Shown here piece by piece: positions 1 through 9,154 of a stretch of DNA of 22,090 nt (positions are counted from its first letter, which is position 1; each line of letters opens with the position of its first letter). Location: assembly GCA_000827495.1 (NCBI GenBank), contig KN817527.1, positions 309,449 to 331,538 on the forward strand, written 5' to 3'. The position numbers were made by a program, and so were the translations under genes. This DNA is from Hypholoma sublateritium FD-334 SS-4. Lineage: Eukaryota > Basidiomycota > Agaricomycetes > Agaricales > Strophariaceae. Below the pieces are notes generated by a model. The model was not told where the DNA came from. It ran no database searches and worked only from the letters and a program-made list of their open reading frames with translations.

Positions 1-258
1 ATTATAAAGCACTTTCAGAGCTCACTCAATTTTTTTTGAAAGAAGGAAACAAGTATCACTCTTTCAATTCACCAAGCATTGAAAAACGCGCACTTAATCT
101 CTGTTTCTTGCCTTTGGATTTGGAATTCAAATAAAATAAATTTCACAGAGCTATGCGCGTAGACTACCTTTACCTTCACTGAATTTTTCAGATTTATTGA
201 ATGTGTGGTTGTGGAGGTATATGGCAAAACGTTGCGATATTCAAACACCCGACCTAGT
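1..258. other. Left edge, no gene seen
   Basis: AT-rich sequence with short overlapping open frames only, none resembling a protein. It lies downstream of the minus-strand F-box gene and probably holds its 3' untranslated region. Confidence 0.4.
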
Positions 259-761
259 TCAAACACTGGGCCAGTGATAGTAGTCCCTGCAATCGACCGT
301 CACCGCGTAGAGGGTCCCGAGTCTGGCGACAACGCCGCCGAGGTCCTCGGCCGTGGAATGTGTGCGTGCGCGGACGAGGTCGCGGATGCGCGCGAGTGTC
401 GTTGGCTGTACTGCAGCGCGAGCTGGGGCACTCAATCGGTTCAGCCATGTTCTGAAGACTACCTCCTGAGCCCAATTTACAGCGATTCCATTGCTAATAT
501 CCAGACCCGATTTATTTGTGGTTAGTCGGTAGTTTCTGCTTGATCCTAGGAGAAACTTGGAACCCACGTAACAGCTTCGAAATTCTCAAGGTAGCGTTTG
601 CTCGGCGGATAATCGAACTTGACGTCAATGCGCTTGAAGAACCAACGTGCCGCGGCATGGCAAAGCGCGCGATTGACCATCCGGACCTCCCATAAGTCGC
701 TGTAAACCAGCAGAGAGAGTATGTGCACTAGGATGTCAGCGGGAAGATCTAGAAGCTGCAT
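259..761 (-). CDS. Short F-box protein (two exons)
   Basis: The model joins 761-568 and 493-259 and encodes 142 residues. The N-terminus is a recognisable F-box (LLDLPADILVHILSLL, then SDLWEVRMVNRALCHAA with an aromatic/basic end), the fold that binds Skp1 in SCF ubiquitin ligases. The intron (567-494, 74 bases) starts GTGGGT, contains a CTAAC branch-like motif and ends TTAG. Splicing it out removes an in-frame stop and keeps the frame (T spans the junction). I start at the Met just before the F-box because the upstream in-frame extension to 896 is not F-box-like, though an upstream exon cannot be excluded. The C-terminal part (to VDCRDYYHWPSV) matches nothing I recognise. At 142 residues it is short for a fungal F-box protein, so it may be a fragment. 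Basidiomycete F-box families are large and mostly of unknown substrate. Confidence 0.55.
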
Positions 762-2120
762 ATAGTCGGGCGGGTTTCCGTATTGGGGGTACGGGATGTA
801 TGGGACGAGGCTGGGATGCGGGACAGAAGAAGGATGTGCTATGACAGCTCGCAGTCTATTAAATATAGCATCCGAAGCCTTCCGCACCGTTACCATACAC
901 TGCTATTAATTGTTGCCAGCGAGAAAATAGGACAAGCAGTGTCATCAAGCCCGCCACTGGGTGTCACGGCCGCGAGACGACCCCCGCGCATATTGCGAGC
1001 ACAAGACGGAAGTAGTCAACTCGCCTTGCATCGACTGCTTCGAGCGCGGCGTCGGGGAATAGCGGATGTTCAGTCCTCGAGCTGTGGAAGGCGGAGGGCG
1101 CCGAGCAGGGGATTTCGGTTGGGGGTCCACGGGACGCATGACCGGCGGAGGGTTATGCTGAGCACGCGCGGCGAGCCCGCGTGCGCGTTGAGAAACGCGG
1201 CAATGTACTTCGGCGAGTCGGTCCATGGGCAACACGGTTCGCAGCACGCGCTCTGCGTCAACTGTCTGCGGCGGGGGCGGAGGAAGCGCGCACGCAGCGC
1301 TATGGAAGGGGAAATGAGCGCCTCGGGGGAGCCCAGCGTCCACGGGTTCGTGTGGGGGACAACTCCCGCCGGGAAGGAGCAGTCTGATCGCGAGCGTCTG
1401 GACGTAGGGGAATGTGACCGCGGACGGCGGGGGCTTTGGTTGCCGGCAGCCGAGCTTTCTCACGGAATTTTTCCCATACGCTAAAGCCGGGTCTCTCCGA
1501 TTCAGACTCCGTGTTTCCTGTCGTCGTTCAATTCGCCCACGAACATTGGTTTGCACTTGGACATTGCAGTTGGCACCGCGTCTTCCACCGTCAGCTCTCC
1601 GCCACGGCACAGGTGCAGACCCAAATCGTCCTTCTCTGCGACCGTGCCCCGCACGGCAGGCGCATCTGCCGATGGGTGCAGACTCGAGCGTCACCGCGCG
1701 GGCTACTTATTTCCGCGTGCGCTGTACCGAGATTTGGGTCCGCAGGGGAGGAGGTGCACGCGATTTTTTGTATTTTGGGAACGCCGCGGAAAGTGTATTG
1801 TTACCCCAAGTACTACGTATAAAACCATGCCAGTGCCGCGCCGCTAATTACCCCTAAAAAAGCCGGAGGACCTCACAGTTAATTGTGGCCTGACAGCGAG
1901 TGTCAGCACATGCGATGTGTACGTGAAAAGACGTACACCCCGAGCGAGTCTGGGTGTGGGAGTCTCTAAACACCAGGCGAGCACGATCAAATCCAATCGA
2001 TTCGACACTGATTGGACTTAGATCACTCACTGCTTGCAGTTGAGTTGCAGTACACTCCCACCCGCAGGTTCAGCAACCTCGGAGCCCATCCTCCAAATTT
2101 GTGGCACACAGCAACAGCTC
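762..2120. other. Gene-free spacer, GC-rich in its middle
   Basis: About 1.36 kb between the divergent F-box and MYND genes. From about 950 to 1750 it is GC-rich and gives several overlapping open frames on both strands (for example 945-1694 minus and 783-1484 plus). These are low-complexity Arg/Pro/Gly-rich translations with no recognisable domain, so I treat them as chance frames. The part from 1800 to 2120 is AT-richer and contains inverted repeats listed separately. Confidence 0.45.
1869..1938. repeat. Cluster of small inverted repeats
   Basis: Two clean hairpin-forming repeats lie close together: CTGACA/TGTCAG around a 5-base loop (1890-1906) and GTGTACGT/ACGTACAC around a 6-base loop (1917-1938). 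They are preceded by a weaker CACA..TGTG pair (about 1873-1886). They lie about 180-250 bases upstream of the MYND start codon. They could be protein-binding palindromes or RNA hairpins; function is unknown. Confidence 0.5.
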
Positions 2121-3176
2121 ATGATGAACCCTAATTTCCTTGATATAATTAACAAGGAGGATCCAACCTACAGAACCCTCGACGGCGTCAAGGATGACAT
2201 ATTTCGAATTCCGCCGCAGGAGATGAAGCCCTGGCGCAATATTCAGGAAACTGTGTGCTCATTTTGTAGCAAGTCCCAGAGAGAAAAGCTGATCTGCGGA
2301 AAGGTGCGCCGCGCACCCATATTATATTTCTGGAGTTGACGTCGGCCTGTCATAGTGCAAGATTGCAGCATATTGCTCTAAAGAGGTTCGATACAATCAA
2401 GTGGCTATCTGATGTTCTGTAACTGAGCTACATATCTATTCGCGTGCCTATCACAAACTTGTTGGTTGTCTATTTGCACTTGGGCTAGTGCCAGAAGAAG
2501 CAATGGTACGTGAAGATCCGACTTCCTCCTCTGTGATGTACGGTTCACAGTGCCCTTAAGGCCGTCGCACAAGCTCGTGTGTCGGGAATCGAAGGCCGCC
2601 GGCGCTGCCAAATTCAAGTTTATCAGCACGCTCATGGGCAACATATACATTGAAACTGCTTTCATGCAAGCATTCATCATGACCTTCGGGCTTCACGAAA
2701 AGACGATTCTTGACCGGCCGTTGATTGTGCGATGTGATATCGCCATCGATGCCGAAGATCTACCACTTATCTTCCGCCTCGCCTGTCGGAGACAGACGCC
2801 AGAGGACTTTCCGGACGGTGTGCAGGGCATGGTCCAAATCAAGTCGTTTACTGCGCTCGATGCAAATGTCGCCATGGACGCTCGACGATGGAAAATATGG
2901 GAGGAAGCGAAAACGAAGAACCACCTACTGGACCGAGCACTCCCAGTTGGCAAGAACGCTACCGGTCTGATTGACTTTCATATGGAGGGGACGGACCAAG
3001 TACTCACATACCCCCTCCATATCCTCGATGGAGCGATCGATGTCACCACTAAGATGGCTTTAGGAAAAGATGTAGTATACCCAATCACGGGGCAGACGGT
3101 ACACATGAATTTCACGGATATGGTCCATATTGGGTTCGTGAATTTCAACTCGCTCGTAAAATTGGCGTACACTTAG
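2121..3176 (+). CDS. MYND zinc-finger protein (four exons, one 17-base microexon)
   Basis: The model joins 2121-2303, 2356-2385, 2489-2505 and 2561-3176 and encodes 281 residues. Across three introns it rebuilds a complete MYND zinc finger at residues 46-84: C46-x2-C49, C59-x2-C62, C68-x3-C72, H80-x3-C84, including the typical AAYCSKECQ core and W77. MYND domains bind two zinc ions and usually mediate protein-protein contacts. Every splice site is GT..AG and phases agree (introns 2304-2355, 2386-2488, 2506-2560). The third exon is only 17 bases (CQKKQ plus two bases of W77). The remaining 197 residues form a mixed alpha/beta region without a domain I recognise, as is common in the lineage-expanded MYND proteins of Agaricomycetes. 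The start is the first ATG after upstream stops; the second ATG at 2124 has a better A at -3. Function and partner are unknown. Confidence 0.82.
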
Positions 3177-4505
3177 ACTAATTCGTCGCACATCTAGGAG
3201 AATCAATGGCCATATTCACGACGATAGGAAGAATGAGCTCAGATTGAGGTCGCATATGCCCAAAGAAGCACTTTACAAATATGTGGGAAGCAATATAAAT
3301 CCACACCACATGCGGATGCTGCCGACAGATGTGAACTTAGCTAAAGACACCCTGAAATTTGCTTGAAACTGCGACCGAACTTGACGGATCCAACTTACTC
3401 GTGCTCTGTGTATATTAGTTAGGCGCTCATGATTTGATTGAATGCTCGCTCAAAATAAGTGAAATATGATATGATTTTTGATATCTGTTCCTCGAGTGGA
3501 ACGTGTAATCAATCTATATCTGGAAATTCTAAAATTGAACTTAAAATAAAGTGAAGATACCACCGGAGGCCCACAGAATATATATTCTGGTAACATGCAT
3601 TACGTGCTGTCCGCGTCTCATCTGGAATGTTTCTGCATAGAGATTTGGGATGAGACAGTTGGAACGCGCTGTTGGGTTGGATTTGCGTTTCTCGCGCGGC
3701 CGACCCAAGACGGACCGCACTTCGCCCACGAAGAACTTATCAATCGACTCCCCCGTGTCGTTCCCGCACACGCGCGTCTAAGCGCCGGGACCCCGTCTCG
3801 TCCTTCCCGACGCGCCGCGCCTCACAGCGTCCGCTTCCTTCCGGCTGCACTTGATCCAGTTGCTGCACTGACTCGTCAGTCACCCAGGCGCTCATTGTTA
3901 TGCGGCCGAGAATGGCATCGGAGGCGCGGCGCGGGTATAGACCACCGGACCCGCGGCTCTTTATGTGGTGTGCGACATTGAGTCCCTACTAGGTAATCCA
4001 GAAACAGAACATGGTGAACTTGCGGCTAAATTAGAAATACGAATCACAGAAAAACTTACATCTGACAGGTAAGTTGCTTAGGACATACACCGAGAGTTGC
4101 GAAGCGCCTGCGGAGTAGCGCCCATGCTAAAAATAGTTATTTTGAGTATGCGACTTCGAGAATAATGCTTCCACCTACCACGCCGTCATCGGAGACTGTC
4201 ATCTGCCGTGTGATATTTAGTTTCAGCAGACGCGTAGATGTGACGGTATTTGATTTCTCAGCTGCTCTTGCATGGCTATCCCGTACACTCGGCTGTCATT
4301 TCAGGCGCTAAAATATGACGAATGTGCTTCTGTAGATGCTCACGCACATGTGGATGCATCCCATTCAATATAATTCTCAACGTTGCACTCCCGATATTTT
4401 AGAAATGTTAGGAACATAGCTGCACATCGAAGGATGTTCCATGTAGCCCATCAGATTTGCATCAGATATAGACATGCCAGACCCAGTATAGAGGAAGCCA
4501 TTTTC
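3177..4505. other. Gene-free spacer
   Basis: No convincing gene. It is mostly AT-rich, probably including the MYND 3' untranslated region, with a GC-rich patch at about 3660-3970. Short frames there (3595-3981 plus, 3541-3771 minus, 4377-4568 minus) show no domain or codon pattern worth calling. Confidence 0.45.
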
Positions 4506-4511
4506 TATATA
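4506..4511 (+). promoter_or_regulatory. Possible TATA box of the DUF5648 gene
   Basis: TATATA within TTCTATATAACC lies 66-71 bases upstream of the ATG at 4577, a spacing that fits a short 5' untranslated region. The assignment is positional only. Confidence 0.4.
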
Positions 4512-4576
4512 ACCTGACAAAATATCCAACCGTCCCTTCACATTTCCACCAATTCTCAATTTCACCATACAGGAAA

Positions 4577-5275
4577 ATGAAGAGCATCTTCGCTGGTTTT
4601 ATCGCTCTCCTCCTCAGTCATATCTCAGCCACTTGCACCCCCACAAGTGAGCTACACAACGTAACCCATCAGGTCAGTGCACCGATAATCTACGGCTTCA
4701 GTACCGTCTGCTGATCTTTTATTTTTCCAGGCTAGGGAAGCTGAGACTTGCGCGGATCCAAGTCTCACTACCGCATACATATCAGCATTCAGCATAGCCA
4801 GAACAGCACATGTCGTTCGGGCTCGAACAGCTATGATCGCGTACGACACCAATACGGCCAACCATGATAACTGGCAATTCCAGAACACGGCATTCCTCGC
4901 TTGGCTTAATATACAGGAGTTCACAGTCCCTTTCTATCAAATGGTCAATACTAATACCGACGACGATTACAATTTTCTACCTGCCGTAAACGGCGGTCCT
5001 CCTACTGCTGCTGGGTTCAGCGTGCAAGGAATAGCTGGATATGCCTATACGACGCAGATCTGTGGAAGCGTGCCGCTTCTGTCCGCTGTTAATGCCGCAG
5101 CAAGTGACCATTGGTGGACCACAAATCCAAATGACCACGCTGATGTACTCGCAAGTGGGACTGGGTGGGTCGATGGAGGAGTTGCATTCTATGTTCTACC
5201 GTTGGGTATGACCGTTTGCTTTTATCCATTTCTCTACATCAATCACTGAGGCAATTCCATTTAGATTCAGCTTGA
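4577..5275 (+). CDS. Secreted DUF5648-repeat protein
   Basis: The model joins 4577-4672, 4731-5205 and 5265-5275 and encodes 193 residues. Residues 1-18 form a signal peptide (charged start, then FAGFIALLLSHISA), so the protein should be secreted. The rest resembles the DUF5648 repeats of fungal and bacterial extracellular proteins, whose units read roughly VPxYRxxN..DHFYTT..GY..EGIAGYV. I see about three units: a degenerate one at 43-95, one starting VPFYQMVN (98) and ending GIAGYAYTTQ, and one starting VPLLSAVN (146) with SDHWWTTNP and ending AFYVLPL. The usual HFYT core is altered in all three. The first intron (4673-4730) has GTCAGT and a strong pyrimidine-AG end. The second (5206-5264, GTATGA..TTTAG) changes only the last few residues; without splicing the frame ends at 5249. 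The repeat's molecular role is unknown; carbohydrate or surface binding is only a guess. Confidence 0.78.
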
Positions 5276-5553
5276 ATTGGTGCTGGACCTTCCAGTTCGC
5301 TCTTAGAATTCTTTGTACATTTGAACGGCCACATTCAGGCTCCATAAAAACAGAATCATTGGATGTCCCTGTCCTATTTTTGAATTTACCGATCGTTGCT
5401 AGGCCATATCATTTCATGATTGTGTTTTATACTCTTCCAATTTCGAATTCACGATTTACACGATATCTTATATATCAATCAGAAGACAAATGCGTAAGTA
5501 TTGTGGCGGGTGAAACTCGGTATGTACAATTATCGTGGTGCTCTCTGCCAAGT
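5276..5553. other. Spacer between convergent genes
   Basis: AT-rich region shared by the 3' ends of the DUF5648 gene (plus) and the F-box gene (minus). The plus-strand frame 5272-5595 has no protein-like features and is rejected as a gene. Confidence 0.5.
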
Positions 5554-6968
5554 TCAACCCCCAGAAACCCTGAGATCCAGCTTCACACCATCTAACCCAT
5601 TAAACGCAGACAGTAAATTGTGCAGGTATGGCTCGCACTCCTCTTGGAATATGTTCGGGTCGTAATCGATATTTAGACGAAGATTGAAGTAGATATCAAA
5701 TGTTAGCGTCGCCTGGGTACCTGTCGATGAGCACCTGCGCTCAAGCCATCGAACCAGTGATGGATGATACACTTGGGAGTAGAAGTTATAAATGCCTTCG
5801 CACACTGTCGCCGGGTAGTGGTAGTACAGTAGACAGACTTTGATTTCGAAGTCGAGTACAGGTGGAGGATCCGAGGGCAATAGGTGCAACATGTTGAGAA
5901 AATATAGTTGATGCGGCATTTCAGGAATTACTTCATCGTTTGTGGGATCAGATACTATGTATTGATCATATTCCATTAGAACACGAAGATGCTTCAATGT
6001 ACTGGATTGGACATAGTCGACTGAGGCGCGTGGAATGTCCAGAACTGCTCACATTGGGACATCAGACTAGTCATCCTGATTAACTGTCCCCAAGAAATCT
6101 TACTTTTGTGGAGAACGATTTCCAGGGTCGTTGCATATTTCCCAATTATGAATAAACCTGGGTATTCTTGTTCATCCCGTAGCCAGAATCTGACTTTACG
6201 GATTGCTCTTGCGTGCTCATTTCGTGGTCCATAGCATGTAGGCACAAACGTGTGCGCTTCTTTGGCGTCCAGGTACACAAGATTTGGTAACAGTGGGGAA
6301 TTATCCAAGCTTTCCGTCGCAGCAAATTGAACATGGTTAATATAGAGGTTCAGAATGGACAATGCAGAAAAAATACTGCTTGGAACGTTCCACATGGCTT
6401 CGAGGCGAAGGGTCGTCAGATGTCGGTTTCGGGATAAGACATGTAGAATAGAAATGGTTTCGGCACCTAATGTATCGAAAGCAAGGCCGGTCATGGGATG
6501 TGGCCCGTTCTTGTGGTAATGCGAAAAGGAGGTGGATGTACCTATGCTTAGCGAGTAGGGAGTTCCGTCGGATGAGCCGCTTCCACTCCCTTTGAATAAA
6601 TTCGTGAGGATATCGGCAATAATGCTATCTCGGGATTGGATATACAAAGGTGTTCCGGGGGATCTTTGGCCAAGCTTGAGAAAAACCGATTTGATATGTT
6701 GAGCGATCCCTTCTTGTTGTCGCCATGTATTGGAGTCTAAGAGCCCAGCCAAGGTTTTCAGACGGTCAAACGGCATGGAATGGATATATATTTCAAGTTC
6801 GGAAAATCGGTGAAAATTGATACGATGCCTGCAGCAACGAGACACGAGGGCAACATTGGATCGCGTGGATAGGAAGCCAGAATCCCCGCTAGGGACCTTG
6901 TCGATTATTTCGTGGATCACTTCGGTAGGGATGTGTGGGAGGCGCAGGCAAGTCTGTGTCATATACAT
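5554..6968 (-). CDS. F-box domain protein
   Basis: The model joins 6968-6104 and 6020-5554 and encodes 443 residues. An F-box-like segment at about residues 8-50 (LRLPHIPTEVIHEIIDKV, then SNVALVSRCCRHR) matches the form common in Agaricomycete F-box families, which recruit substrates to SCF ubiquitin ligases. The remainder has leucine-rich stretches (for example LTTLRLEAMWNVP, LPNLVYLDA and STLKHLRVLM) consistent with degenerate leucine-rich repeats, but with no exact repeat register. The frame changes near 6000-6100, so an intron is needed. The best donor is GTAAGA at 6103 and the acceptor CTCAG ends at 6021 (83 bases). A 47-base alternative with a weaker GTCTGA donor gives the same downstream frame. 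The start is the first ATG (6968; another at 6962). The substrate is unknown. Confidence 0.7.
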
Positions 6969-9103
6969 GGAGTTCAGTGTTATGATGGGGGTTATGGACA
7001 AGGGTGTGGTTGAAATCCGATCTGAACCCGAAAGTGTATAAGTATGCGACACGTGTAGTTGGTCACCAATATTCGGGACCCACAGCGGAGTTTATGGACC
7101 CACTGCCGTTTGAACATGTAAATTAACTGATAAGCACAGAGAACCAGCGTGTCTCGCAACCACTGTCCGAAAGTCTCTCCCAGGTGACTCTAGCGGGTTG
7201 AACTCAAATTGAACTCGCCATTCTCATGATCCGTCGGCTACCAAACGGTATCTACGAGGTCACAAGTAATTCTTCAACTCCTGCGCATCATAGTAAAGGG
7301 AAAAGATAAAGAAGCGAATCCGTGAACGTACCGAGTACCATGCAGCATACGACGTGTATTGCGGCGCGTATGAAGACGCGCGGTACGGGAAATTGCGCGC
7401 GAGCAGAGACATTTGCGTCTGCGCTGTATGCGCCCTGCCGCCGCGCACCAGTCGCTCGCGACCGATGCGCTCACGAAGAGCTACCAGCCTCCGCGTGAGC
7501 CATCCGAACGCATCGCGGACTCGGGCGGCGCTTCAGGCGAGATAAACAAAATCACAGTCCACTTTGAAGGTGTACGATCTGGCGGTGGGCGTCTGAAGCC
7601 GTCGGGATGACATTTCGTGTCAGAACGTGGGCAGAAGGCACGCACTAGTAGCCGCTGCGTGGCGTATCATGTCGCGTAATAGTCGAGGAGCTAGACGTCG
7701 GACCTGATATTCGGCCGGTGACCAGATGTTTGCGCATGCACCGGCGCCTCTACCGAGCGTCAACTAGTCTCATGCTAACCTATTTCGATGAGACAGTGCG
7801 CTCACAAATCTGCGTGTTCACGGGTAGGCGAGGAGACTACGGTATGCACTTGCAGCCGCGGTGCGGCATATATGACGGCCGTGCAATCATTGATGTTGAG
7901 ACTGGGGGACGGAATGACATGCTTCAATCACGTTCATGAACCCTTATAGGCCCGCTTTTCTTTTGAACTGAGGGATTATTCTTTGCGTAGTAAATACAAA
8001 TTCAGTTAACTTGAAATTTGAGCACATACTGCGGATACTTCGGCTGTCCATTCGCGCCTTTTCGAGAGCGCGCGAAACTTTCGAAATGGCAGGTGTTGTG
8101 TTCACGTTACTGGTTATCATCGTCTTTGGCTCGGGGATCGCTCACCTTTCCGCTCACAGTGGATTATATGCTTTGTTCTTCCAATCTGCTTGCACCGAGC
8201 AGGATGCCAAGGATTTGTGAAATGCTCGTCATAAGTGCTCCGTGATTGCCGAGAACTTCCGGCGCCCGGAACGGAGGCGGGTTGATCCGCTGTGGGCGGC
8301 GGCGTAAATCGACCGCGTGTTATTTGATAATCTGTTAAGTGCTCGAGGCTAGCATGTCGTTGCACGGCTGGAGGAACGTCGAGCGGGCGAGGTTGGGACG
8401 AGGCGGGGCAGAGGCCTGGAATAGATGTCAGGTGCACTGCTCGGTGATAGGAATATCTATTTTACTGCTGCTAAAAGTACATACTTTCTGTGGGAACGTG
8501 AATAACGGCAGAGATTAACATGATTTACCATACGGGACTGGTTATATTTAGTCGAGAATCCAAGTGTGAGGAACTGCGGGGAGGGTGTGTTGTTTTCCCG
8601 ATTAATAGAGTTCGTGGTGGTACTTCAACGCAACGTCGAGGATTGCAGTCGGGAGGCTCGAGGAATAATCGCCAAGAGAATTGCTGATTACAAAATAAAT
8701 AACGTTAGCTAAATGCGTGGGACCATGCGGCTCGCTCCAAGTTGACGCTAAGAGTGTTGGAGTCGGCCCACCCCGCTCTCTCTCATACCATCATCATCCG
8801 ATACCCAGGCTGACGTCGGTGCGATGAGCGCTATATCCCCATCCCGTGAGTGTTCGAATTCAAATTCCGTGCGCACACCCCGGGCTCGTCGTCTGCTGTG
8901 CGTGGGCGGTGGCCAGCCGGGGCAGAACGATGATCACCGCGGAGGCAGAGGGTGCAGGCGTGGCTGGGAGATCAAGACGCCGGCGCACCAAAATGGATGA
9001 CGGAGGCCCCAGCCAGCGGACGCGTGCCGCAGACAAAAAAAGCCTGCCGCAGTCATAGGCCCACCGCGTTGTTTTCCGCTCTTCCCGCTCCACACCACAA
9101 TAG
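6969..9103. other. Large gene-free spacer
   Basis: About 2.1 kb between divergent genes. There are short frames only. The GC-rich patch at about 7330-7900 and the frame at 8011-8220 (which includes a hydrophobic run FTLLVIIVFGSGIAHL) were checked and lack a plausible start context, splice partners or homology that I recognise. The right end is the promoter region of the Ser/Thr-rich gene. Confidence 0.4.
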
Positions 9104-9154
9104 TTCTCCCTTTTCTGTATCTTTCCTTTTCCTTTTCGTTTCTTATCTCTGCCC
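9104..9154 (+). promoter_or_regulatory. Pyrimidine-rich leader upstream of the Ser/Thr-rich gene
   Basis: A nearly uninterrupted C/T tract (CTCCCTTTTCTGTATCTTTC and onward) runs right up to the ATG at 9155. CT-rich tracts near transcription starts are common in highly or constitutively expressed filamentous-fungal genes. This supports the chosen start codon. Confidence 0.5.

Noticed and set aside
945..1694. 249-codon minus-strand and 233-codon plus-strand frames
   Set aside because: They overlap each other on opposite strands, are low in complexity and show no domain, splice or start signals.
5272..5595. 107-codon plus-strand frame after the DUF5648 gene
   Set aside because: AT-rich 3' region with no domain; it overlaps the end of the convergent F-box gene.
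8011..8220. Small membrane-protein-like frame
   Set aside because: One hydrophobic run in a 69-codon frame without a good start context, neighbours or homology; too likely to arise by chance.
8853..8868. GTTCGAATTC as a tRNA B box
   Set aside because: No A box at a suitable distance upstream and no cloverleaf pairing.
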